Below, piece by piece: positions 1 to 10,900 of a stretch of DNA of 64,000 bases. Below the pieces are notes generated by a model. The model worked only from the letters and a program-made list of their open reading frames with translations, was not told where the DNA came from and did not search any database. This DNA is from Polytrichum commune (Eukaryota > Streptophyta > Polytrichopsida > Polytrichales > Polytrichaceae). The DNA lies in assembly GCA_950295325.1 (NCBI GenBank), contig OX485805.1, positions 4,464,501 to 4,528,500 of the forward strand, read 5' to 3'. Every line of letters begins with the position of its first letter. Within the stretch, counting starts at the first letter, position 1. Made by a program: the position numbers and the translations under genes.

Positions 1-597
1 ACCATTTGGAGTTACATATTGCTACAACATTTAACTAAGAGTATCATTTTTTACCCAAATACTAATTGTAAACTACGGTTACTTGTCACCAACACTATAT
101 GTCAACCCAACATTATGGGTCATTCCTTGTTATTTTTATAGGGGAATATAGATTCATAGTGTTGCAATTACTGGGACTTACCAAGTGAACTTTCATCCAA
201 ATTTCAATCATCCAAGACAATATTTCATCATAAGAGAAGGCCTGAACTATGATCGGGGAGAACCGGCAGTTAGTTACAGATGAACCGGTTGAGTTTGAGA
301 AATAACCGGTTGAAGTTCAAGATTGCAAGAAAATTACCAATCATTTTAGAGGAATTTATAGAATATACCCCGATTTATCCCAGGAAAACCGGAGGATGTC
401 AACGTGTAACCGATTGGATTGCAAACAATAGGGTCTCAATTGATTATGCCCAAAATCTCCCCGATCACTGGGTCCGAAGGATTTCACGTTTTTCTCAAGT
501 TTTACTAGTCAGAGTGGGTAAAGAAATTTTCGCGAAGGTTCCTGCGACAAAAACATTTACATACTTGCTAGTGGGAGGGCCGCGAGAGAGCGTAGAC

Positions 598-667
598 GCC
601 CACACCTACTGGTGGCAATGAACAGGCGAACTCCGTTCACTGCTTCCCACCACCAGCAGGTGTGGGC
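598..667. repeat. Imperfect hairpin with 18-bp arms
   Basis: Bases 598-615 and 650-667 are reverse complements with one mismatch, enclosing a loop of about 34 bases that itself contains a short inverted match. The arms are GC-rich in an AT-rich setting. It could be a small fold-back element end or a transcribed hairpin; there is no evidence for a specific role. Confidence 0.6.
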
Positions 668-1542
668 AGGGTATTAGTGACATTCTTTGATTAAGGAAAT
701 GTTCAAAATAGCATAAAGATGCAATAAAATACAATGTACGATACAACATAGAATTTTATGTAATATCTAATTTTTTAAGCCATCAAATCTACGCATGATG
801 GATATTTACTCCCCCATTCTTCAAACTATATTTTATAAAGGCCAATTTCAAGCTCAGGACACAATTTCATTATATCATACGTTTATGTTAGTTGTTTATG
901 AATATATACTTTACAATCAAAATTTGATACGTGGATATATGCTAGGTATGGTAAGATGTTAGAGTTAGATTTCAACCTTATGGATGTATTTAATGATAAT
1001 ATATATGTTGTATAACAACTTTCATATTTGTGTGAATGACATTTAAGCATTGAAAGTTGTTCATCTTAAGTCATCTTACATTCAAGAAAAAACACAATGA
1101 CTTTAAAGGTCAAGTGGTTGTTCACCTTCCAAAATCATATTCAACCTAGAATGTGACCAAAACACCCTACCATGCAATGAATTTCATGTAGGAATGTAAC
1201 ACAATTTGAGATTGGATGCACCAACCACACAAGTTTCTTAGATGGTATATTTGGGGTGAATGGAATGTGAATATACAACATGTGGCTCAACATGGGAGTG
1301 GTAGGGAGAGTAATTCAAGCAAGATGGGATAGTGGCAAATTCAAGATCTACCCGCTTAACATGGCAGTGTAAGAAATATAATACAAAAAGTGGACAATAA
1401 TCTCATTTAATACAAGACTCCTACACAATATAAGATTGATTTTGAGGTGGTTCTCACTTAACAATCCAACATTGGTGGAACCCCTATGTGACATTAAAGG
1501 ACCCAATGTTGTGGTACACTTTGAAGAGGGGTCACCAAATAT

Positions 1543-1544
<2 letters not shown>

Positions 1545-1606
<62 letters not shown>
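1545..1606. repeat. Palindromic (AC)n-(TG)n microsatellite
   Basis: An AC tract (1545-1577) is followed immediately by a TG tract (1578-1606). The junction is a perfect palindrome with arms of about 29 bp, able to form a cruciform or hairpin. Open frames crossing it on both strands are artefacts of the dinucleotide repeat. Confidence 0.95.
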
Positions 1607-2630
1607 TGGCATTATTCTAATCCATTTGCTAACCTAAGATTTTTTAAGTTTTTGAAGATAATAAAAAACATGTGAAATCAACAAAAACCATGGGGGTGTC
1701 GCTTTAAGGACCACTTTTCTTAAAAGATTGTAATCTCATTTTAGATGTCCCCTTGTATCATATGCACCCCCACAACCAACCAACGTACCAACCAATCAAC
1801 CATAATTTACCATGGTGTTTTTTTAATTACGTTGCCATAGCGAACACTGAAATAAACTCCCATTTTGTTCTTTATTATTAAGAATAATTAGAAAAATACA
1901 AAACTCATTGAAGATGATTTAAAAACACAACTAAATAATGGAACAGAAAAATCATTACAAATACTAGGAAGAATTCTCTACAATAGACAATGTGGCGATG
2001 GCAAAGCCGTCACTTCACCGTTCCCTACCATTCTAAAATGATAGGGAGACCATAAAAATTTGATATGTTGTTATACATGGTTGCAAAGGGTCGGGACGAC
2101 ACAATATCATGATGTGGGCCGGTTAGTATTTAAAATGTAGGCATTTTACATGTGTTATTGCGATTCCAAGGACACATGTAGATGGATGTTAGTATGATGT
2201 TGTATTAACTTTTGGTCTAATCGGTTATTTAATTGAGAACCGGTCTTGAATTCAAGACCGGCAGTGCTTGGTAGGGAGGACTTGAGGGTTAAGGAAGGAT
2301 AAGGTTTACTAGTGGCAGTGGCTGTCACCTAGCCGCTTAGGGTTCATTGATGCCCTAAATCTAATGGTCTCCTATTGGCTAAAGGATTAGGGAAGAAGTT
2401 TAGGGTTTACCATTAGCAGCGGCAACATATGTTATCTAGCCACTTATGGTTCTTTGATGCCTAAATCCAAAGGTTTTTTATTGGCTGAAGGGGGCAAAAT
2501 GGAAGAAATTTTAAAGGGTAGAGAAAGGGTGGTGAGGCATTCTTGTGGGCATTTTTTAGGGGTTTGAAGGGTTTGTGTTTAGAGAGCTTATGGGGTTGAG
2601 AGAGCGAGTGTTTCCAAATGCTTAAAGAAG

Positions 2631-2642
2631 TTGAGGGTTCTG
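2631..2642. repeat. Left target-site duplication of non-LTR copy A
   Basis: TTGAGGGTTCTG here is repeated exactly at 15402-15413, directly after the (TATC)n tail of copy A. A 12-bp exact match this close upstream is unlikely by chance. A 10-bp partial match at 2281-2290 is a weaker alternative. Confidence 0.65.
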
Positions 2643-2710
2643 GAATCTAGAGTAGAGCAATGAGCGGCTAGTGGAGCTTGGGAGGTGTGACGGGGAGGTT
2701 GTAGGAGGTA

Positions 2711-2762
2711 GGGGAAGAGTCAAGGTAAGAGCGGCAAACTGTTGCTCCTTTGACTCTTCCCC
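2711..2762. repeat. 13-bp inverted repeat near the 5' end of copy A
   Basis: GGGGAAGAGTCAA (2711-2723) pairs perfectly with 2750-2762 across a 26-base loop. It lies within 120 bases of the proposed element start, so it may be a structure in the 5' leader of the transcript. Confidence 0.6.
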
Positions 2763-3456
2763 GGCCACCCACCTCTTCCAAACACCAAAGAGACACCACG
2801 CAACAATATAAAACCTCTGCGCCCTCTCTTCCCCCAGAAGCCCCACAAACCAGCTCATTCACCGTGTTTTCCTATCAACACTCTCTATTGCTTCTTGTGT
2901 GTTTTCTTGCAGATGCTCATCTCAGCTCCACCTTATATCACCCAAAACTGCTCACTATAGATCTCACAGATTCATAGTGTTACAAGATCCACTCTCCTAC
3001 ATAGTTGCCATAGTAGAAACTGCCCGTGTTGACGAAGAGACCCACTGCCGATGCAACACTGAGGAGAGCTGCTGCGAAAAGGAAAGAAGAACCGACTGAC
3101 TACCAGAAGCACCGAAGCAGATCGCCACCGGAGAAGAGCCACTGAAGCGGACGAGCACCGATTTTCACCAGGGGACTACTGAGCCGAAGTCGCGATACCC
3201 ACTGCCTCACCACCCAGAGCTGCTACATACTACGGCAGCAGCAGACCAGAGACACTCGAATCGGCACCAAAAACCTTGCCTGCACCGAAAGTTCGAAACT
3301 CTTCACGCTGCACCGAAACTTTTTTCAGCCCCTTGATACGAAGTGAGAGACCGCAACAGTGAGAGCTTTGTAAGACAACATAGATCAGGAGATGTGTGTT
3401 ATGTTACTGAAAGAGTTACAGAAGCTTTCTCGATCTCATAACTGAATAGTAGTAGT

Positions 3457-4172
3457 AGATCTCATCTCTTTGATTTATCTTAGATCATACACACACACTT
3501 TACTTCTGGAATAGTTGAAAGGGAATCGTAGTAACCCATTCTTGAGGAGAAATCAAGTTTTTGTAAAACTTAGATCCATCAGAGAGAAGCACCACCCACC
3601 ATCTTCTTTAGATCTCATCTCTTTCAATCTATCTTAGATCCTACACACACACTACACTTTTTGGAATAGTTGCAAGGGAATCGTAGTAACCCATTCTTGA
3701 GGAGAAATCAAGTTTTTGTAAAACTTAGATCGATTTGAGAGAAGCACCACCCACCATCTTCTTTAGATCTCATCTCTTTTCAATTTATCTTAGATCCTAC
3801 ACACACACTACACTTTTGGAATAGTTGCAAGGGAATCGTAGTAACCCATTCTTGAGGAGAAATCAAGTTTTTGTAAAACTTAGATCGATTTGAGAGAAGC
3901 ACCACCCATCATCTTTTTTAAATCTCATCTCTTTTCAAATTATCTTAGATCCTACACACACACTATACTTCTGGAATAGTTACAAAAGAATCGTAGTAAC
4001 CCATTCTTGTGGAGAAATCAAGTTCTTGTGTAACTTAGATCCATTTGAGAGAAGTAGCACCCATCATCTTCTTTAGATCTCATATCTTTCAATTAATCTT
4101 AGAACGTACACACAAACTACACTCCCGGAATAGTAGCAAGGGAATCATAGAAAGTCATTATTGAGATTAAGG
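3457..4172 (+). repeat. Five tandem ~155-bp units in the 5' leader of copy A
   Basis: Units begin at 3457, 3610, 3765, 3920 and 4075, giving a period of 153-155 bp. The last unit is partial and more divergent. Each begins with an AGATCTCATCTCTTT-like block, carries a short ACACACAC run and ends with a GAGAGAAGCACCACCC-like block. Position upstream of ORF1 recalls the promoter monomers in the 5' UTR of mouse L1. A promoter role is inference by analogy. Confidence 0.9.
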
Positions 4173-4900
4173 TTTTCTGATATTTAGACTCAAGAGCCAA
4201 ATACCGGCTTTCTCTCGAAGAAACTGATTGAGTAACACTTAGAGAGTCCTACAAAAACCAAAGAAGTATCCATTGGGCAGAGAAGATAGTTGTTACAACA
4301 AGAGATTAACCAAAACATCTACTGCCCCGGACACAGTGTTCAATCAGCCAGCAGCAAACAGTGTTGGTAAGAGAGTTGCAGTCTACTGTTGCCCGCAGTC
4401 TGCAGTAAAACTGCCGCGAACTGCCGCCGACTAAACAAGAGCCGCTGCGGAGGTGTGATCAACTTTGGAGCTACTGGAGGCGCAACAGAAGTCGAGCTGC
4501 TGAAGGATCATTGTGCGACAAAACCCCATCCCAGGTAGGAGGGAGTTCGAGGTGCTGCGAAGGAGAGGAGCAACTCCAACAAAATACTGCCCTTGCTAAA
4601 CCAGGTATCACTCAAAACCCCCACTTAGATAGGCACTTAGACACATAGAGAACACACACACAAACGAAACAAACTAAAATCACAGTAGATACACACTTAA
4701 TCAATTAGAAACACACACACACATTAGTTAACTAGGCACTTAGCTTCTTTTTTGCTCCCTAAAAGTAGAAGTAGTTTTGCTGCCCTTCATCCGCTTGGTA
4801 AGTTTACACGTTAATTTGTTTTCTCATTATTTGCACATAGGCACACACATAGTCTTAGACACATCATAGCATTGATAGGTTTGTTAGGATAGTAAGCAAA

Positions 4901-7098
4901 ATGAAGGTTGCATATGCAACCTACCTTGTTATCATTATGTGGCTAGTACTAGCCACACCATACTGGATATACTCTCATAGTGTCAACTCTCACACCACAT
5001 GGGAATGCCTTACAAACTCTTGCTTTAAAAACACATATAAGAACGTCATAAATCCAAAGGTATGGTATAACAACCGTAATGTTCATATCATAAATGAATG
5101 TTCCATTAGAAATAATGGATCCGTGGTAGTAACGGTAGATGCTTGTGCTTTTAGTTATACTTGCCTCAAATGCTTAGGAGATGTATGGAATGTTAGAGTT
5201 GTGACAAATCATAATCTACATAAGAGCACTTACAACCAATTTGTAAATATTAATATGAAGATTCATATGAATAGGAAAAGGTGTTATAGGATGAATGCAA
5301 GTTGTACTCATACTAGTACTCATATGATGTTAGAACATGCAAATCACTTCTTCTTTCACTCTCAATTCCTAGGAGGCCCACAACTTAATTTGTGGAAAGG
5401 AATTAGAGGAAAGAAAATAAGAAGTATACCTCATTCAAAACTAAAGTACAAAACGTTTGTTTGCTTTGCTTATATCAGAATGGCAACCATCACTCCAACC
5501 TCATTTGCCCGTAAGTTGTTTGAAAATGAAAATATAGATTCTACAAGTGGAAAACGTCCAGTGCTTGATGTGGTATTATCAAGTCAAAAAAAGGTTAAAG
5601 GAATAGTACCCACTGAGAGAACACGCCCCCCCTATTGGCTTGGTTTTCAAGCTATGAACACAATTGCAAAATTTGCCAACATGCCTCTCATTCAAACGCC
5701 TTCTTTCACTGAGTTAGTCAAAAAAGGTATGTGTGAGTCTGAAGCACATGAAATGGTAGAGTCATCTCCCTCCTTTCCGTTCGTTGCCCAAGAAGAGTGG
5801 CCTTCTATACGAACGGATGGTAAGGAGGGAATGCACTACAATCTCACCCAGATTCCTTCAGATATGGAAGTGGGTGACCATGGATTTGCTTTGGACTATC
5901 ACATATCTATCCATTTTGAAATTGAAATAATAAAATTGGATAGAGATGTGATACTCAACTTAACAAAGGATAGACTAAAAACAATGAAGATAGAGGTCGG
6001 GGAAGTCCTAGGGGAGCCCATAGCTGTCCTTTGTTTTCATGGGACCAAAAGATGGAGTGGAATTATTAAACTCCACCTTAAAAACCCTGAAATGGATGGA
6101 TATGGCCTTCTCTGTGGATTGAGACCTTTCATCCTCAAGCTTGGCCAATTTACACATGCTATAGGCAAAGTGTGTAAATCCTTTGATACCATTGCAATTG
6201 CATCCATGCTCTCCGTCAAAGTCACAACCCCATCAATCAAGGGTAAAGAATGGTATGATTTGTTTGTAGAAATAGTTGGGAATGGATTTCGACGAGGCCT
6301 TGACTTTGAAATAACGAATGTGCAAAAATCAGCGGATGCAGAGTTTGCTTGGATCAAAGCACCCTCTCCAGAGGAAGCCAAAAGAATTAAAGCACTCAAA
6401 CTTTCGTTTTTCAATGAAATAGTAGATGTAAACTTTGCAAGTAACGAAAAACTCTCAGAAGATGATAAAGCCCGAAAAAATGCACTCATTCTAATTGCCC
6501 GTAACCTCAATAAGGTAAAAACAACCATGCAAATCGAAGAAGGAATCCGAAAATGCATGGGAGAACTAAATGTTCTCGGTTTTTACTTTAGACTTGAGAA
6601 CGGGAAGCATACGGGCTCATGCAATGTCCAATGCCTCAACTCGTTTGTCTACAAGAAATTTGTTAAGAAAATGAAAAAATATTTGGTAAATATGTTGAAT
6701 TTACCCCCCATCCAAAAAGTCTAGACAGGATAAATGCACCTAGTAAAGAAGAGCTAGTTAGACTTGGATTTTCAGACGTGAACACCGCACTTGCAAACAC
6801 CATCCAAGCTCTGGAGAATGGACCGCACCAAAACATCACCAACAAAGATCTCAACAAGATGGTAGAAGCAGCGGTAAAAAATGAGACGGATGAAATACGA
6901 AAAGAAATGGTGAACCTTAAAGGTGAGATTGTGCAAGAGGCAAAAGTTTATGCCGACCATGTGCAAGCGGAGTCAAACAAGAATTCCAAGCTCCAAATAC
7001 AACTCCTTCAAAGGCAAATGAAGATTACCTTGGATGCTATCGAAGCGGCTCATCCGGACATATCGGAAATTGAAAACAATATGGACTTGACAAACTAA
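4901..7098 (+). pseudogene. ORF1 of copy A (RNA-binding/coiled-coil protein), frameshifted
   Basis: Two open stretches (4901-6724 and 6778-7098) are one gene split by an indel in the A-rich run near 6668-6680; after the shift the protein again matches ORF1 of copy B. An ATG at 4901 opens the frame and is followed by a hydrophobic, signal-anchor-like stretch (about residues 7-23). A second in-frame ATG at 5480 (MATITPT) corresponds better to the MATSREA start of copy B. Shared landmarks are WLGF, a GSCNVQCLN motif (GWCHIQCLN in copy B) resembling RNP1 of an RRM, and a charged C-terminal coiled coil. By analogy with LINE ORF1 proteins it should bind element RNA in the particle. No zinc knuckle is seen. 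Confidence 0.7.
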
Positions 7099-7633
7099 TT
7101 TCGACAAACATCCCGGCGGCGTACAATTATAAATTACTTATAGTATATTTATATACTAAAAACAAAAACAAAATTAAATAATTAATATATAATAAAAATA
7201 AAACCCTACCTATAGTATTCATGAATACTATAACATCAAAAATTCACAAACAAAACCCCCCAACACCTCACAAAAACAAATCTATTTACTCACAATACAA
7301 CAATATCCTATCCAACACAACAAAGTACACAATACGGCCTCGGCCTACCGGCATCGCCACAAAATAAAACTAACAAGATATGTACACTACCACTCCCTCA
7401 ACCCCATCATTAATACAATCACAAAGCCTACCCACCAACATACTAAACCTATACACTACCTCCCAAAAACTACACAAAAAACAATAATTGCCTTACCTAA
7501 TCTATTCACAAAAAGTAAATATAAACTACTCACCTTAAATAAACCTCACCTCAACATCAAACACCATCACAAACCCTATTTCAAACACCTATTAAACCCT
7601 CATTCAAAATACCAACCTCACCCAAAAGATACA
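7099..7633 (+). other. ORF1-ORF2 spacer of copy A with a 17-bp direct repeat
   Basis: This 535-bp AT-rich, G-poor spacer has no long open frame. GGCCTCGGCCTACCGGC occurs at 7336-7352 and again at 7636-7652, exactly 300 bp apart, the second copy beginning within the first codons of ORF2. Copy B has only 83 bases between its ORFs and I did not see the 17-mer there. Confidence 0.6.
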
Positions 7634-7891
7634 ATGGCCTCGGCCTACCGGCCTCGCCACACAAATAATAACACATACCATTTCATAAATAACTGGAGAC
7701 CTAACTCAATAACAAGCCAAAAATCTATAAAAAATACAAACTCACACTTCTCACCCAAACAAATAGAAAACATCATACCCACTATACCTAACCTCTTTAC
7801 TACAACCAAGTTCACAATCATAATATATCCAAAAACAAACATGAAAAATCCAAAAGCACTCCATTCCCACGGATACTACTTTATTAACAAA

Positions 7892-7936
7892 CTAGAATTA
7901 CTAAAATGCGGGGACATAGAACCCAACCCCGGACCA
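7892..7936 (+). other. 2A-like ribosome-skipping motif, copy A
   Basis: The peptide reads LELLKCGDIEPNPGP, fitting the 2A consensus D-(V/I)-E-x-N-P-G-P with the usual upstream LL-x-x-G. In known 2A sequences the ribosome fails to join the last Gly and Pro and continues, releasing the upstream peptide. Here that would cut an N-terminal peptide of 100 residues from the rest of ORF2. Function is predicted from motif identity only. Confidence 0.8.
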
Positions 7937-10900
7937 ATGCCTAACATCCTACTTACACACCCTGCTACACACAAAAAAAGAGCCAACATCTACTTCATTC
8001 CAAACACTATAAAACTACAACCTGAATACCAACACATAGCAAACACATTTGCCCCCATACTAAAAAACACACACCCACTACACCCTCAAGCAATAACCAC
8101 CTACCCGCATGTACATCAATATATCCAAACACAAAGGCAATCACCACTAACCCATATGCTATACGCTCTAATCATCACCATCCACCCCTCAATAGACACA
8201 TGCAATAACATACTAGCCCAACCCCAAAATTACCACTTTAATAACATATGGACGAACACATTGATTATTAGACTAGCCAACCTCACCAACCCCCCCCCCC
8301 CCCCCCCGAAAGGCACATATCAACACCTCACCCCTACACAACTTTTGTAGAAAACAATCAAGATATAATATACCCAAAAAATTCAATACACACAGAGATA
8401 TATGAATTTATCCACAACCAAGATACTACACCAACACCAATCACCCTTCAAAATAAATTTCCCTTCCTCCTAAATCAATTGATCACCGAAGCACTCCGAT
8501 GCCTAGAAAGTATCAACGAATATTCACACCCACCACCACCCCCAGCTACTCCCACACCAACCCCAAGAATTAACACCGACACCGAGCACGAAACAAACAT
8601 AATAACATGGGATGCGTCATCACTCAACACATCATTACCAAACCTACAAAGCCTAATAAACAACTCGCTAAACAACACAGCAATCATACATATCCAAGAA
8701 ACCAAACTAACTGCAAATAAATCTACAAAATACATACAAAATCTATTTCCGGAATTTAAACTCATTTTCAACAACACATATGCACTCACAAGATGCATAC
8801 AACAAAGAATGCCTTATACTCCCGGAAGAGGAGGCTTACTCACACTTATCCACAAGAAATATGCATTCCCTGGGAATATCACCAAAATTCCCACGCCAGT
8901 AAATATATCTCCATACCTACAAATAATTAAAATAAACAACCATCCACTAATGCCTTGGCTAATCATACATATGTACATGCCTACACACTTAGAAGACACA
9001 TGCCTCATTCCACACCTTAAGAACGAAATCACTATACACCCCAATCACATGTATACATTATGTGGGGACTTTAACCGAGATATCGCACTTAGAGGCAAAC
9101 AAAATAACAACATTAACACCCCCCCACAAGAAGAAGATTACCAATGGAAAATTTTCACCGCATCACTCAACCTAGAATATATCCCAACTAACACTAGCAT
9201 CTCCAGACAAGAAGGCTATAATTACACATCAACAAGTCTAATAGATGGATTCTACATTCATTCACCAGACAACAGCAAATTCATTTCTACCACAAACATA
9301 AACATGAATCTAAACTCAGACAATTATCCAGTTGTACTACATATCCCCCACAACACCCTTATAGCCAGATCCCCACCCCCCACAAACACGTCACCAACTA
9401 GAATACTAAACCCAATACCACCAGAAAACATCGAAAAATTCAACATAACATTCTTCGAAGAAAACTCTGCACAAATAAAAGCCTTACCACCATACTCGAA
9501 AACCACCAACACTTAAGCCCGGATCAATGGGCGGAAGCCTGTACAACATTCGACCACATTGTATATAAAATTTCAAAAACAATTGAAGAAACTTATAAAG
9601 CAGACCCACTACCCAACCTTACGAACAGAACATCACAACAAGGTGGTTTTTTGCTACGCAAACTTGAGAGAAAATGGAAAAGAAACCTCAACACATATCA
9701 CCTCATCAGGAAAACCATATACATTGCACAACACGATCCACTCTAGCAAGCACACCCCATCCTCACCGATATACGAAACCATCAACACACAAACATCCCA
9801 CACCCACCTATTACAACGACATCTCCTACTGAATGGATTGATGCCATAGCAACCATCGCAAAAAATACAAATAAAGAAGCCAGGAAAATTACCACAAAAT
9901 ACACCAAAGACTGCATTCTAAAGGCCGTATCAAAATACCGTCAAATGTATGGAAAAAGCCCAAAAAGATAAATCGAAAAGTCTTCAAGAACACTGAAACC
10001 TCACCCCTGGACTCTATCATTGATAGACAAAATAATATATTAACTAACCCAGAAGACATCGCAGCAGAAATATACACGCAACAATCCATCAGTAACCGCC
10101 CTACAGTTTCCACATGCCAATATCAAAATACACACCCACTACACTGCACATGTAGAGTCCGGCAATATCCATGACATGACTTAGACGGATACATCATTGA
10201 CAAACGAGGACAACCCCAAACCCCCCTACACATGTATTTTGACCAAGAAATATACGACTTTTATCTTAAAAACCTAAGTAATAACAAAGCTCCAAGCCCA
10301 GACAAAATACCCAATTCAATTCTAAAAAACATGCCCCCACGCTTCCATAAATTACTCTTCCTATTTTTTAAACATTGTTATAAACAAAAACAAATCCCTG
10401 CTTCATGGAAAACCAGTCTAACAGTTTTATTATACAAAAAAGGTAACCCATCACAACTAACAAACCATAGACCTATTGCACTAGCTAACACCATATATAA
10501 ATTCTACACGAGTACATTAACTTCTATCTTATCAGCGTATGGAGAAAAATACCAAATATTACACGATAGTCAAGAAGGGTTTAGAGCAGAGAGAAGCACT
10601 TCTAGACAAATCCAATTATTAATCGCAGCACTTGAAGACGCAAGACTCACGAACCAAGATATATATATCCTTTACATTGACTTCAAAAACGCCTTCGGCT
10701 CCATTGATCACGCCAGACTTTTAGCCATAATGAAAGATCTGGGATATCCCACTGACTCCATAAATCTCATAGGAAACATATATTCACAATCCTCAACAAT
10801 ATTCACTGGTGAACACTTCGGTAAAACCTTACCAATTCTCATTCAAAGAGGCACAATACAAGGTGATATCCTTAGCCCATATCTATTTATCATATTCCTA

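Larger units (their letters stand above)
1..2630. other. Unresolved AT-rich intergenic DNA
   Basis: I see no supportable gene here. Open frames are short and lack recognisable domains. The stretch holds a fold-back hairpin near 598-667, a palindromic AC/TG microsatellite near 1545-1606, and, around 240-330, a segment that resembles 60990-61080 and so is probably a dispersed repeat. The right edge is defined by the proposed target-site duplication of the first non-LTR retrotransposon. Confidence 0.5.

Noticed and set aside
280-621. 113-residue open frame
   Set aside because: No recognisable domain, and it runs into the hairpin arm; coding status cannot be supported.
1348-1675. Open frames on both strands through the AC/TG tract
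   Set aside because: Dinucleotide repeats translate openly in all frames.
2281-2290. CTTGAGGGTT as the left duplication of copy A
   Set aside because: Only 10 bp match, versus 12 bp at 2631-2642, which also gives a length equal to copy B.
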